A stretch of DNA of 64,000 bases from Verrucomicrobiota bacterium (GCA_019510185.1 JAEKKV010000016.1:124001-188000), one strand, 5' to 3'; counted from the first letter of the stretch, positions 48,415 to 57,466 are shown. The notes: generated by a model not told the origin, from the letters alone. Numbers and translations are program-made.

Positions 48415-49464
48415 ATGTTTTTCTCCGCCAAAACCAAAAACTTCTTTGTGGATTTTAACGACCACATGATTTTGGTCGCGCGCACCTCGGGTGCGACCGC
48501 CCCTTTGGTGGTGGAAGAGATCCTGGAGTGTCCGCCGGGCGACCCAGCGGCGTTGCAGGAGGCGCTGAAGACCTTGCAGGTTAAAAAAAGTCCGAGCGGC
48601 TACCTTCAGGCAAGCTGTGGTATTTACGCTCCCAAGCGCGTGGTTCGCCGTGTCCCGCTGGAGGCCAAGCGCCTGAAGGAGCCGGCTTACCTCAATGAAG
48701 TGGCGGTGCAGCAGCTGCGCATCGAGCCCGACCAATTTACCCTGACCTTGTTGAATCCGGCCGATGGGACCGCCTTTGACCTGACGAAGGCCGGTCCCAA
48801 GGACGCGTTGTTTTGCGGATTGCCCACGCAGGATATCAACACGACGCAGGAGAAGTTGCTCGCCAACGGAATTTACCCGGAGCGCCTGGAGCTGGGCAGC
48901 GTGGCCAGCGTGGGCGCGTTGGTGGATTATCTGGCTTTCGCCAAATCCAAGGCGCCGGTGCTCCTGTTGGAAATCGACGGGGACACCACCCATTCCTTCA
49001 TCGTCACGGCGGCCGGGGTGGAAGCCTCCCGCCCGATTGCGCAAGGCTTGGATGCGATGACGCCGGTGGTGCAGAAGGAACTCGGCCTGAAGGACGAGGA
49101 AGCTGCCCGAAAACTCTTTTTGTCCAATGCCTTTGATTTCACCGGCATGGGGCCGCTGCTGGTCAAAAAGCTCATCAAGGAGCTGCAGTCGTTCATTGGC
49201 TTTTATGAAGTGCAGACCGGCCAGTCCATCGGCCAGGTGTGTTGCACCCTATTGCCGTCCAAGCTGGGCTGGCTTGAGACAACGATTGGCGGCCAGCTCG
49301 GTGTTTCTGTTTTAAGGCCCGACCTGCCCGCGTGGTTGCAATCGCGGCAAATCACGCTGGCGGATTCGATTCCCGCCAATGCCCAGGATGCCCGCCGCTT
49401 CGGTCTTTTTGGCCTGATGGCCCAGTATGCTCCCCATGTTGCCGTTTCTGAAAAGTCCCAGTAA
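48415..49464 (+). CDS. pilM: PilM-like type IV pilus assembly protein
   Basis: A 349-residue protein with an actin/FtsA-like layout. The N-terminus FFSAKTKNFFVDFNDHMILV and later LLLEIDGDTTHSFIVTAAGV look like phosphate-binding and beta-strand segments of PilM. In type IV pilus systems PilM is the cytoplasmic platform that binds the N-terminal tail of PilN. Identity as PilM depends mainly on gene order: it is followed by PilN-, PilO- and PilP-position proteins and a secretin, with overlapping reading frames throughout. Start at 48415 chosen over 48373 because the domain begins there. Confidence 0.72.
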   Translation: MFFSAKTKNFFVDFNDHMILVARTSGATAPLVVEEILECPPGDPAALQEALKTLQVKKSPSGYLQASCGIYAPKRVVRRVPLEAKRLKEPAYLNEVAVQQLRIEPDQFTLTLLNPADGTAFDLTKAGPKDALFCGLPTQDINTTQEKLLANGIYPERLELGSVASVGALVDYLAFAKSKAPVLLLEIDGDTTHSFIVTAAGVEASRPIAQGLDAMTPVVQKELGLKDEEAARKLFLSNAFDFTGMGPLLVKKLIKELQSFIGFYEVQTGQSIGQVCCTLLPSKLGWLETTIGGQLGVSVLRPDLPAWLQSRQITLADSIPANAQDARRFGLFGLMAQYAPHVAVSEKSQ

Positions 49465-50065
49465 CAAACCGGCGGTTGCGCTGATGCCGGCCTGGCATCC
49501 GAGCTTTCGCAATACCGAGCACCTGCCTGACACGAAGGCGGTGCGCACCGCGTTTTTCATCAATGGCGTGGCCATCATCATCACGGTGGTGATCGCGTTT
49601 TATCTGCTCTCCAGCGAACTCGGGCTGCATGATTTGCGGACGCAAACCGCGGAGGTCCAGGCCGAGATCGACAAGGACAAGCCCGGCAGCGATCGGGCGG
49701 TCGTGATGTTTAAGAAGTTCCAGGACGAGGAAAAGAAGCTGAACGAGCTTAAGGATTTTCAGGCTGCCCCCGTCGTGGGATCGGATCTTCTGCTTCAGTT
49801 TGGCGAGAGTCTTCCGCCCAAGGTCGTGCTCAGCTCGGTGAGCTATCGCGGTCCCAGCATTGTGTTGCGCGGCAGCATTGCCGGTTCCCGTGATGAAGCG
49901 AGCGGTGATGCTTCCGCTTATGTGATCGCGCTGGGCAAATTCCCCGCGTTCGCCGGTAAATTTGAAAGCATCGAGCTGACCGGCATCGCCCCGGATCCGG
50001 CGACGAACCGTCTGGTCGTCGAGATCTTGTTGAAATTCAAAAATGCAAAGGGGGCTAAAAAATGA
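49427..50065 (+). CDS. pilN: PilN-like inner-membrane pilus assembly protein
   Basis: A 212-residue bitopic protein. A cytoplasmic tail (about 1-45) containing LMPAWHPSFRNTEHLPDTK is followed by one transmembrane helix (AFFINGVAIIITVVIAFYLL), a coiled coil (about 68-115), and a ferredoxin-like periplasmic domain ending LVVEILLKFKN. It pairs with the PilO-like protein in the inner membrane. The start overlaps the end of pilM by 38 bases; an ATG at 49436 is equally possible. Function is inferred from topology and order. Confidence 0.72.
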   Translation: MLPMLPFLKSPSNKPAVALMPAWHPSFRNTEHLPDTKAVRTAFFINGVAIIITVVIAFYLLSSELGLHDLRTQTAEVQAEIDKDKPGSDRAVVMFKKFQDEEKKLNELKDFQAAPVVGSDLLLQFGESLPPKVVLSSVSYRGPSIVLRGSIAGSRDEASGDASAYVIALGKFPAFAGKFESIELTGIAPDPATNRLVVEILLKFKNAKGAKK

Positions 50066-50613
50066 GCTTGGACGCAAAAGCCCTGGGCGCCATCGCCCGC
50101 AAGCAACCCATTCTCTGCGTGTGCGGCTTGGTGAGCGTGATTCTGCTGGCGGTTATCTATCTGCGCTTCGATCTGAGTTCGGATCAGCAGGCGGAACTCG
50201 GCCAGAAGAATGAAGACCTCAAACGCTATCGGTCCAACTTGGCCAACTCGGCCCAGCTGGCGGAGCAAGTGGAGGCGGTGGTCAAGGCTAACCAACTGGT
50301 GCAGGATCGCGCCATCCGTCCGGGCGACCTCGCGAAGAATCTTCAATATTTCTACCATATTGAAGCCGAGACCGGCGTGAAATACTCAGAGCTGCGCCCC
50401 GGCGCCGCCGCAGCAGCCAAAGGAGCGGCGGCCGGAATTTATGTGCCGGTGAACTTCACGCTCACCGTGACGGGTGATTTCCCGAAGATCATCACCTTCC
50501 TTCGGCAATTGGAGCGAGGAGAGCGTTTCTATCGCCTGAATACCATGACTGCGACGCAAACGACCTCCGAGGTGATCCTCAACCTCAACCTCGACCTGCT
50601 CGGCCAGCCATGA
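50062..50613 (+). CDS. pilO: PilO-like inner-membrane pilus assembly protein
   Basis: A 183-residue bitopic protein with one N-terminal transmembrane helix (PILCVCGLVSVILLAVIYL), a coiled coil (about 38-85), and a periplasmic domain with YVPVNFTLTVTGDFPKIITF, LRQLERGERFYRL and LNLNLDLLGQP, the ferredoxin-like fold typical of PilO. It overlaps the gene before and the gene after by four bases each. It would dimerise with PilN and line up the secretin with the inner-membrane platform. Confidence 0.75.
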   Translation: MSLDAKALGAIARKQPILCVCGLVSVILLAVIYLRFDLSSDQQAELGQKNEDLKRYRSNLANSAQLAEQVEAVVKANQLVQDRAIRPGDLAKNLQYFYHIEAETGVKYSELRPGAAAAAKGAAAGIYVPVNFTLTVTGDFPKIITFLRQLERGERFYRLNTMTATQTTSEVILNLNLDLLGQP

Positions 50614-51107
50614 GAAATACGCTTCGCTTTTCCTTGCTGATGGGGATCGGCGGACTGGCCGCCTTCGGTCAGGTCGCGTCCGACATTCTGCCGCCGCAAA
50701 AACGCGCCGCCACGGTGGACTTTGCCCGGAAGCTCCTGGAGCCGGCACCGGCGTTGGAAACGGCCGGTGCGACGCCCCTGCCGAATCCCTTCAGCCTGAA
50801 TTTGCCTGAATCCGCCACGCCGCCGCCGGTCAGCAATCCCGGGGCCGGAGCCGACCTCGCCGGACGCGCCGGACTTGAGGTGCTTGCGTCCAAGATCACG
50901 CCCACCGGCAGCGTGGAAATTGGCGGCGAGCCCATTCTGTTGTTTGGTCAAAAAAAGCTCAAAGTAGGGGACCGCCTTCCAATTATCTTTGAAGGAAAAC
51001 CCTATGAGCTAGAAATCAGCGCCATCGAACGCACCAGTTTTACGCTTCGCCTCAACGGCGAGGAAGTCACCCGGCCCATCAAACCCGTCACCAAGCCCAA
51101 GCCATGA
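50610..51107 (+). CDS. PilP-position periplasmic protein
   Basis: A 165-residue exported protein with a signal peptide (NTLRFSLLMGIGGLAAFG). A Pro/Ala-rich linker (about 30-85) leads to a small beta domain (about 90-155: ITPTGSVEIGGEPILLFGQK, LKVGDRLPIIFEGKPYELEI). It has no lipobox Cys, unlike proteobacterial PilP. By order (between PilO and the secretin) and by the C-terminal beta domain it may do the work of PilP, bridging PilNO and the secretin. Sequence similarity is too weak for a firm name. Confidence 0.6.
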   Translation: MRNTLRFSLLMGIGGLAAFGQVASDILPPQKRAATVDFARKLLEPAPALETAGATPLPNPFSLNLPESATPPPVSNPGAGADLAGRAGLEVLASKITPTGSVEIGGEPILLFGQKKLKVGDRLPIIFEGKPYELEISAIERTSFTLRLNGEEVTRPIKPVTKPKP

Positions 51108-52579
51108 GAACGAGTCCCCTATTGCTGGCCTTGCTCGCCGTCACCCCCTTGATGGCCCAGCAAGCCCCTGCCCCCACTCCCGCTACCCCGCTTGCCGCTC
51201 CTGTTGCTCCCGCACCCGCGACCGATGCGGCGACCGTCGTGGGCGCCACCCCGGCGACTTCCGTCACCAAGGGCAAAGACACGCTTTCCGTCGATTTTCC
51301 CGACGAGGAAATTCGCACCATCCTTCGCAATGTCGCCGATCTTTTCGAGCTGAACCTCGTCATCCCCGACACCTTGCAGGGCCGCACTTCGTTGAAGTTG
51401 CGCGACGTTTCCTGGCGGCAGATTTTTCAGGTGGTCCTGTCCCCCGTCGGGTACTCGTTCGTGGAGGATGGCAACATCATCAAGATCGTCAGCAACGAGA
51501 GTCTGACGCAGGAGCCGGTTTCGACCGAGGTCTTCATCATCAATTACGCCAAGGCGGATGAAATCCGCAAATCGGTCGAGCCGCTGGTGGATGCGGCCGC
51601 GGGCGGAAAAGTGCTGGTCGATGCACGCAGCAATGCGCTCGTTATCACCGAGCGACCCTCCCGCATGGGGCGCATCCGGCCGATCGTTGAGAAACTCGAC
51701 AAGGCGACCGAGCAAGTGATGATCGAGTCTAAATTCGTCGAACTGAGCGACACGGATACGCTCGCCTTGGGTTTCGATTGGGCGGTTTCCGGCGGCGTCG
51801 ATGCCAAGGCGGCCAGTCAGGCCTCTCTTGATGCTGTGTCCCAAAACACCGCCCACGCGGTCGGCAGTTGGAATTACGCCACCTCGGTCCTCTCCAGCAT
51901 CGAATTGAAGTCCACGCTGGATTGGCTGAAAACGCGCGCGAACGGCAAGCTGGTCAACAACCCCACCGTGGTGACGCTCAACAACACCGAGGCGTTCATT
52001 AACATCGGCCAGGAATACCCGATCCCCAGTTACACCTATAACAGCCAGACGGGCTCGTTTGCAGTGAGCGGTTTCGAGTACAAGCCGATCGGTACCATCC
52101 TCAAGGTGACGCCGCAGATCAACAGCCAGGGCTTCATCAAGCTCACGCTGGAGCCTGAAATCAGCTCCACGACCTCGTCGGTCAAATTCGACACGGCGAG
52201 CATCCCCATCATCGATACCCGCAAGACCAAATCGCAGGTCTCGCTCAAGGACGGCAACACCCTCGGTATCGGCGGCCTGATCCGTGATGAACAGACCAAG
52301 TCCAAGTCCTCCCTTCCCGTACTGGGATCCATTCCTTTCTTGGGGAAACTCTTCCAGCATGACAACACGACGCAGACGCGCACCAACCTGCTGATCTTCA
52401 TCACGGCGAAGATCGTGAGCTCCGAGAACGCCACGGTGACGGATATTTTCGACCCGCGCGCCATTCACAGCGCCGAGCTGAAGCGCTCCGATCTGCCTGG
52501 CTTCCGTCCGAAGATCGATCCGTTCCTGCCCGAGACCAGCCCGGCGGACAGCGCCGATAAGAAGGCCAACAAGAAATAA
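51104..52579 (+). CDS. pilQ: Secretin, PilQ-like outer-membrane channel
   Basis: A 491-residue secretin. The signal peptide is RTSPLLLALLAVTPLMAQ. The STN/N0 domain (about 65-120) has VDFPDEEIRTILRNVADLFE and LKLRDVSWRQIFQVVLSPVG. An N1-type repeat follows (FIINYAKADEIRKSVEPLVD). The C-terminal gate domain (about 270-455) has NPTVVTLNNTEAFINIGQEY, VSLKDGNTLGIGGLIRDEQT and the secretin motif VLGSIPFLGKLFQHDNTT. It lacks the AMIN domains of proteobacterial PilQ, hence shorter. It overlaps the previous gene by four bases and ends with a terminator. A type II secretion role cannot be excluded from this gene alone. Confidence 0.9.
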   Translation: MRTSPLLLALLAVTPLMAQQAPAPTPATPLAAPVAPAPATDAATVVGATPATSVTKGKDTLSVDFPDEEIRTILRNVADLFELNLVIPDTLQGRTSLKLRDVSWRQIFQVVLSPVGYSFVEDGNIIKIVSNESLTQEPVSTEVFIINYAKADEIRKSVEPLVDAAAGGKVLVDARSNALVITERPSRMGRIRPIVEKLDKATEQVMIESKFVELSDTDTLALGFDWAVSGGVDAKAASQASLDAVSQNTAHAVGSWNYATSVLSSIELKSTLDWLKTRANGKLVNNPTVVTLNNTEAFINIGQEYPIPSYTYNSQTGSFAVSGFEYKPIGTILKVTPQINSQGFIKLTLEPEISSTTSSVKFDTASIPIIDTRKTKSQVSLKDGNTLGIGGLIRDEQTKSKSSLPVLGSIPFLGKLFQHDNTTQTRTNLLIFITAKIVSSENATVTDIFDPRAIHSAELKRSDLPGFRPKIDPFLPETSPADSADKKANKK

Positions 52580-52601
52580 GCCGATTGGCTGTCTGCCCTC
52601 A

Positions 52602-52631
52602 GCCGCCCGCCGAAATGCGGGCGGCTTTTTT
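52602..52631 (+). terminator. Rho-independent terminator after pilQ
   Basis: A perfect 9-bp stem, GCCGCCCGC (52602-52610) with GCGGGCGGC (52617-52625), with a six-base loop, is followed by six T residues. It ends the pilMNOPQ transcript two bases before the stop of the convergent CPBP gene. Confidence 0.92.
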
Positions 52632-52632
52632 G

Positions 52633-53262
52633 TTACCAAAATCCGACGACAAACCCCTGGGCCGCCTTGATGACCAGGACGCCGGCGTTTTTTGTCGCGT
52701 GGGCGGCGATGCAGGGGATCAGCGAGCGATGGGGATTGAAGCGGGCGAAGCGAACCGCGTAAAACCACAACGAGCTGGCGAACACCACCGCCGTGCTGAA
52801 TGCTCCTTTGGCCGTGAGCGTCCAGGTCAGCCGTCCTCCGGCTCCCGGCCAACCGCCTTGCCATTCCCAGAGAAAGGGATGGAGCAGCGCGAAGAGCACG
52901 GATGCTGCCATGATCCCGGCCCAGCGCAGGCGCGGGCCGCGGCCTTCGATCACGATAAAACCGCGGAAAATCAGTTCTTCGATGAAAGCGGCGACCAACG
53001 TATAAACGCCGAAAAGCAGGGTGATCGACGATTGCTGGGCACTCAGTCCAAGGGCGATTTCGCCGCCGGTTTCCGCGCCCAAGATCACCAAGGCGCCCGC
53101 GCCGGCGATCAAGCAGGCTTTTCCGGACGCCGCCGTTGCCCCGGGCAGAGCGCGGGGATCGGGCCGTCCGGCCTGCGCCGCGCGATAGTCCGTCCACCAG
53201 AGGCGGGCCATGTACAGGCCGGCGGCGATGGTGAGGATGAGCAACAGGGGATCTTGGTTCAT
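52633..53262 (-). CDS. CPBP family intramembrane metalloprotease
   Basis: A 209-residue membrane protein of the CPBP/Abi (Rce1-like) family. Motif 1 is AAFIEELIFRGFIVIEG (Glu-Glu), motif 2 SVLFALLHPF, and motif 3 CIAAHATKNAG. About five to six hydrophobic helices are visible, starting LLLILTIAAGLYMARLWW. In bacteria these proteases are linked to bacteriocin immunity or peptide maturation, but most are uncharacterised. It stands alone, convergent with pilQ. Confidence 0.88.
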   Translation of the reverse strand: MNQDPLLLILTIAAGLYMARLWWTDYRAAQAGRPDPRALPGATAASGKACLIAGAGALVILGAETGGEIALGLSAQQSSITLLFGVYTLVAAFIEELIFRGFIVIEGRGPRLRWAGIMAASVLFALLHPFLWEWQGGWPGAGGRLTWTLTAKGAFSTAVVFASSLWFYAVRFARFNPHRSLIPCIAAHATKNAGVLVIKAAQGFVVGFW

Positions 53263-53345
53263 GAGGCGAAGAAGAGGGCGGGTGAAGGCGAATGCTGACT
53301 ATTGGTTAGCCATTTGGGCTTCGATCCCTAGCGTGCCGGGAGCTT

Positions 53346-54371
53346 ATGCCAGCCACAACCTCTCGTTTAACCGGTCCCATTGCGGCGCAAGATTTCGCCT
53401 CGGTGTTTGCGCGCCTCAAGCCGCACATGGCGGCGCTGGATGTTTTTCTGCGCAATCAGCTCGCGGCTTTTGAGCCGGAGATTCGCGACATGGCCGATTA
53501 TTGCATCGACACTTCGGGCAAGCGCATCCGCCCCGCCCTGGTGTTCTTGAGCGGGTGGAGCGGCAGCGATACGCCGGCGGGGGACTTGGTGCGCGTGGCG
53601 GCGGTGGTGGAACTCGTGCACCTCGCCACCCTCGTGCACGATGACATCATGGACGAGGCAGACCTTCGCCGCAGCCGTCAGACTGCGGCCCGCCAATATG
53701 GCTCCGAGGCGGCCGTGCTGCTCGGCGACGCGCTGTTTTCCCATGCCCTGCATCTGGCGGCCCAGTTTCCGACGCCCGAGGTGTGCCTGACGGTGGCCGA
53801 TTCCACCCGCAAGGTGTGCGCGGGGGAAATCGTGCAGACGCTGCGGCGCGGGACCACGAACATTACGCGGCAGGACTATTTTCGCGTGATCGATTTGAAG
53901 ACGGCCGAGCTTTTCCGCCTCTCGTGTTTTCTCGGCACGCGGCTCGGCGGTTTTCCCGCGGAGCTGGTTGAGGACGCGAGCCGCTTTGGCCGGCACCTCG
54001 GCATCGCCTACCAGATTTACGACGATCTCGCGGATTTCTTCGGCAAGGAAAAGAGCATTGGCAAGACGTTGGGCACCGATCTGGTCAGCGGGAAAGTGAC
54101 CCTGCCGCTGCTCGTTTTGCTGGATCGTCTGCCGGCGGAAGAGCGCGCCGGTCTGGTGGATGAGATTCTGGGGCGCCGCCAGCCGGATCTGCCGGGCCGC
54201 CTTCGCCAAATGGGCGAGCATGGCGTGTTTGCGGCGGTTGCCGCAGAGGTCGAAACGGAGTTGCTCAAGGCCGAGGAGGCGCTTGCGCCGCATGCCGGCT
54301 TCGCGCCGGTGCCATTGCTGCGGCAGTTGTGCGACACCCTGCGCTACCAAGTCGGCAGCTTGCAGGCGTGA
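53346..54371 (+). CDS. Polyprenyl diphosphate synthase (trans-type)
   Basis: A 341-residue trans-prenyltransferase. The first Asp-rich motif is LVHDDIMDEADLRR (Asp99, Asp100, Asp103), the second IAYQIYDDLADFFG, and the substrate loop is SGKRIRPALVFLSG. It builds the long isoprenoid chain of quinones (octaprenyl- or heptaprenyl-type) or another polyprenyl. The small residues before the first motif (VELVHLATLVHDD) are consistent with a long product. An ECF sigma gene follows after 90 bases. Symbol ispB would be likely but chain length is unknown. Confidence 0.9.
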   Translation: MPATTSRLTGPIAAQDFASVFARLKPHMAALDVFLRNQLAAFEPEIRDMADYCIDTSGKRIRPALVFLSGWSGSDTPAGDLVRVAAVVELVHLATLVHDDIMDEADLRRSRQTAARQYGSEAAVLLGDALFSHALHLAAQFPTPEVCLTVADSTRKVCAGEIVQTLRRGTTNITRQDYFRVIDLKTAELFRLSCFLGTRLGGFPAELVEDASRFGRHLGIAYQIYDDLADFFGKEKSIGKTLGTDLVSGKVTLPLLVLLDRLPAEERAGLVDEILGRRQPDLPGRLRQMGEHGVFAAVAAEVETELLKAEEALAPHAGFAPVPLLRQLCDTLRYQVGSLQA

Positions 54372-54461
54372 CGGACGGGCTGCCGGGTTCGCCCTGATTT
54401 CTGGAGATCCCGGGACTTTCGATTTGCCCGGGAAAGCGCCCCCGTCATCATCGGGTCTGAC

Positions 54462-55097
54462 ATGAACGCCGTCTCCAAAGCTCTCGCCAAGACGATCGTG
54501 GCGACCCCGGAACGGCAGCAGGAGGCGGATTCGGACTGGCAGGTGGTGCTTCGCGTGCAGGCGGGGGATGTGGCGGCGTTCGACCAACTCATCCTCAAAT
54601 ATCGGGAACGTGTTTATGCGATGGTCTATAACATGACGTCCAACCGCGAAGATGCGGCGGATCTGACGCAGGACGCCTTCATCAAGGCGTTTCAGTCCAT
54701 CAACCGGTTTCAAGGTCAGTCTTCGTTTTTCACCTGGCTTTACCGCATTGCGGTGAACGCCACGCTGACGCATCTCCGGCGCAACAAATTAAGGTCATTT
54801 TTTAGCTTCGATAAGATCCAGGAGGATGCGCAGGTCGCGACGGTGATCGGCCAGTTGACCGACAAAAAGGACGTGGCCCGCGAGGTTTTTGTCCACGAGC
54901 TCCAGGAGAAATTGAACGAAGCACTGCAAAAATTGTCTATAAGCCACAGAACCGTGGTAACTTTGTTCGAAATAGACGGCCTCAGTCATGAGGAAATCGC
55001 CGAGGTGATGGACTGCTCCGTGGGCACGGTGCGCTCGCGTCTCCATTACGCGAAGCAGCTTCTGCAGGCCGAACTTCATTCCTATCTTCGTCCATGA
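54462..55097 (+). CDS. ECF (RpoE-like) RNA polymerase sigma factor
   Basis: A 211-residue sigma-70 family protein with regions 2 and 4 only. Region 2 has FDQLILKYRERVYAMVYNMT, EDAADLTQDAFIKAFQSINR and FFTWLYRIAVNATLTHLRR. Region 4 has LSISHRTVVTLFEIDGLSHE and MDCSVGTVRSRLHYAKQLL. It redirects RNA polymerase to stress or envelope promoters. It is followed, with ATGA overlap, by a membrane protein that may be its anti-sigma factor. A clear self-regulated ECF promoter (GGAAC type with 16-17 bases to CGTC) was not found upstream. Confidence 0.92.
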   Translation: MNAVSKALAKTIVATPERQQEADSDWQVVLRVQAGDVAAFDQLILKYRERVYAMVYNMTSNREDAADLTQDAFIKAFQSINRFQGQSSFFTWLYRIAVNATLTHLRRNKLRSFFSFDKIQEDAQVATVIGQLTDKKDVAREVFVHELQEKLNEALQKLSISHRTVVTLFEIDGLSHEEIAEVMDCSVGTVRSRLHYAKQLLQAELHSYLRP

Positions 55098-55969
55098 TGA
55101 TCCCCGATTGCGACTCCGAGAAGGTGACTCTTGAAGATCTGCTGCGCCTCAAACGCGCCGAACGGCCATCGCCTGAGTTCTGGACTCGTTTCGAAGAGGA
55201 TCTGCGCGTCAAGCAGCTGGCGGCCATCGTGGAGAAACGTCCTTGGTGGTGCACGCTGCGACTGCCGCAGGCGGGGCGGATGCTGGCGCGTTTTCAGGTT
55301 CCGCTCGGCGCGGCGGCGATTCTCACGCTGAGTCTTGCCACACTGGCCACGTACCGGTCGGAATCCGTTTCGACTTTTTCTACGCCGGCTTCGCCGGTGG
55401 TGGCGGCTGTTGTGCGCGAGCCCACCGCCCAACCGGCCGCCGCGCCCGTGCTGGTTGCCGAAGCGGCGCATGTCCAGCCTGCGAGCATGGCCGGGGTGGC
55501 TGAGCCGGCCCCGAGGATCGTAGAGGCTTCGCCTGTTCCGGCCGCGGCGTCCACCGAGCTCACGGCGATGATTCCCTGGGGCATCGCGCAAAGCGAAACG
55601 CCCCCTTCCTCCGCGATTTTGCCCCTCTCGGTTCAGACGGACGAAACCGGCCTTGAGGGCGCGCCGATGTCCGCGCTGGCGAGCACCGCTTTGCTCGACA
55701 ACAGCCGGGGCTTGGAGGCGCGCGTCCTGCCGGCTCGTCTCGCGGTGGCGCAGGAAAAACCTCCGGCGCCGGCCAACACTTCGCCTCGGGAACTTCGCCG
55801 CACACGTCTCATGGCCGGTCTGGTGCTGGCGGATAACTCCGACGGGCCCGACAACGCCCGCGTCTCGCATGGACGTGAACTCGTGACCAGCGGATTGAAC
55901 GAGGATCAGCTTTACGACTCCGTTCATCGGGTGGGACTCGGCGGCGACCGGCTTACGCTCAAGTTCTGA
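55094..55969 (+). CDS. Membrane protein coupled to ECF sigma factor, putative anti-sigma
   Basis: A 291-residue protein. The cytoplasmic N-terminus (about 1-70) includes VTLEDLLRLKRAERPSPEFW and TRFEEDLRVKQLAAIVEKRP. One transmembrane helix lies at about 75-95 (PLGAAAILTLSLATLATYRS). A Pro/Ala-rich periplasmic stretch and a conserved-looking tail (LVTSGLNEDQLYDSVHRVGL) follow. Coupling to the sigma gene by overlap and single-helix topology suggest an anti-sigma factor. The HxxxCxxC zinc motif of ZAS-type anti-sigmas is absent; the only N-terminal Cys is at residue 5. So the interaction mode would be different. Function is inference. Confidence 0.6.
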   Translation: MMIPDCDSEKVTLEDLLRLKRAERPSPEFWTRFEEDLRVKQLAAIVEKRPWWCTLRLPQAGRMLARFQVPLGAAAILTLSLATLATYRSESVSTFSTPASPVVAAVVREPTAQPAAAPVLVAEAAHVQPASMAGVAEPAPRIVEASPVPAAASTELTAMIPWGIAQSETPPSSAILPLSVQTDETGLEGAPMSALASTALLDNSRGLEARVLPARLAVAQEKPPAPANTSPRELRRTRLMAGLVLADNSDGPDNARVSHGRELVTSGLNEDQLYDSVHRVGLGGDRLTLKF

Positions 55970-56056
55970 GTTTCCTTGGCGGCGGTCGAAACGGTTTCGG
56001 CCGCGTGGCGCACGGCTCCTTTGCATTTTATCCCGGAAAGGGATACGCTTGGCGGC

Positions 56057-57466
56057 ATGAGAACGGAAAAAGACTCCATGGGTGTCATGTCCGTTCCGGA
56101 TGACGCGCTTTACGGAGCGTCCACCCGGCGGGCGGTGCTCAATTTTCCCATCAGCGGACGTCCGATGCCGGAGGGATTTATCCGCGGCCTCGGCCTCGTC
56201 AAAATCGCCTGCGCCTGCGCCAACGAGGAGCTGGGGAAACTTCCCGCCGAAAAAAGCCGCCTCATCCGGCAGGCTGCGCGTGAAGTGGCGGATGGAAAAC
56301 TCACCGCGCATTTTCCCGTGGATGTGTTCCAGACCGGCTCGGGCACCTCGACCAACATGAATGCCAACGAGGTGATCGCCAATCGCGCGAGCCAGCTCGC
56401 GGGCGAACCGCTGGGATCGAAAAAACCGGTTCACCCCAACGACGACGTCAACCTGGGCCAGTCCTCCAACGACATCATCCCGACCGCGCTGCACGTGAGC
56501 GTGGCTCTTGCGCTTAGTCACGTCCTTCGTCCGGCGTTGGTCCACCTGCATGCCGTGCTGGACGCCAAGGCGGACGCCTTCGCACGCATCGTGAAAATCG
56601 GGCGCACTCACCTGATGGATGCGACGCCGTTGACCTTGGGGCAGGAGTTTTCCGGTTATGCCGCCCAGATTGCCAAGGCTATCGAACGCACCGACAAGGC
56701 CGTCGCCGCCCTGCGCGAACTCGCGGTCGGCGGCACCGCCGTGGGCACGGGGATCAATTGTCATCCGGAGTTTCCGGCCAAGGTGGTGCGCTTTTTGAAC
56801 GAGGAAACCGGGCTCGATTTCATCGAGGCGGAGAATCATTTCGAGGCGCAGGCCGCGCGCGACGACGCGGTCGAGGTGGCCGGTCATCTGGCGACGATTG
56901 CGGCGAGCCTGGTCAAAATCGCCAACGATCTCCGCCTGCTCGGTTCCGGTCCGCGCAGCGGTTTGGGCGAGCTTCGTCTGCCGGCCACGCAGCCCGGCTC
57001 GTCGATCATGCCGGGCAAGGTGAATCCGGTGATGAGCGAGATGCTGGTGCAGGTGTGCACCTACGCGCAGGGACTCGGGCAGATGGTCGTGCTGTGCGGG
57101 CGCGATGGCCATTTCGAGCTCAACGTCACCATCCCGCTCATCGCCTACGCGCTGCACGAGGCGGTGAACGTGCTCGCCAACGGGGCGCGGCAGTTTGCCG
57201 ACGCCTGCGTCGCGGGCATCGAGGCGGACGAGGTGCGTTGCCAGGAGTTGGTTGATCGTTCGCTCATGCTGGTGACGGCGCTCAACCCGTATCTTGGCTA
57301 CGACACGGCCGCCGCCGTGACGAAGGAGGCGTTTTCGACCGGAAAAACGCTGCGGGAGATTGTTCTGGCGAAAGGGCTGATGGATGCGGCCGCGCTCGAC
57401 GCGGCGCTGGAGCCGCTTTCGATGACCAAGCCGGGCGAGGGTCCGCTTGCCGGTGGCGGCGGCTGA
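56057..57466 (+). CDS. fumC: Class II fumarate hydratase
   Basis: A 469-residue lyase of the fumarase/aspartase superfamily that hydrates fumarate to L-malate in the TCA cycle. Signatures are TGSGTSTNMNANEVIANRA, HPNDDVNLGQSSND, GRTHLMDATPLTLGQEFSGY, GTAVGTGINCHPEF, and GSSIMPGKVNPVMSEM with the catalytic Ser loop. PGKVNP, not PAKVNP, favours fumarase over aspartase. It is homotetrameric and needs no Fe-S cluster. A non-homologous class I fumarase is encoded 4 kb away. The ATG at 56057 was chosen by family start. YjbQ follows after 14 bases. Confidence 0.9.
   Translation: MRTEKDSMGVMSVPDDALYGASTRRAVLNFPISGRPMPEGFIRGLGLVKIACACANEELGKLPAEKSRLIRQAAREVADGKLTAHFPVDVFQTGSGTSTNMNANEVIANRASQLAGEPLGSKKPVHPNDDVNLGQSSNDIIPTALHVSVALALSHVLRPALVHLHAVLDAKADAFARIVKIGRTHLMDATPLTLGQEFSGYAAQIAKAIERTDKAVAALRELAVGGTAVGTGINCHPEFPAKVVRFLNEETGLDFIEAENHFEAQAARDDAVEVAGHLATIAASLVKIANDLRLLGSGPRSGLGELRLPATQPGSSIMPGKVNPVMSEMLVQVCTYAQGLGQMVVLCGRDGHFELNVTIPLIAYALHEAVNVLANGARQFADACVAGIEADEVRCQELVDRSLMLVTALNPYLGYDTAAAVTKEAFSTGKTLREIVLAKGLMDAAALDAALEPLSMTKPGEGPLAGGGG

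Noticed and set aside
54372..54461. Self-regulated ECF promoter before the sigma gene
   Set aside because: GGACTT and CGTC are present, but 23 bases apart, too far for the usual 16-17.
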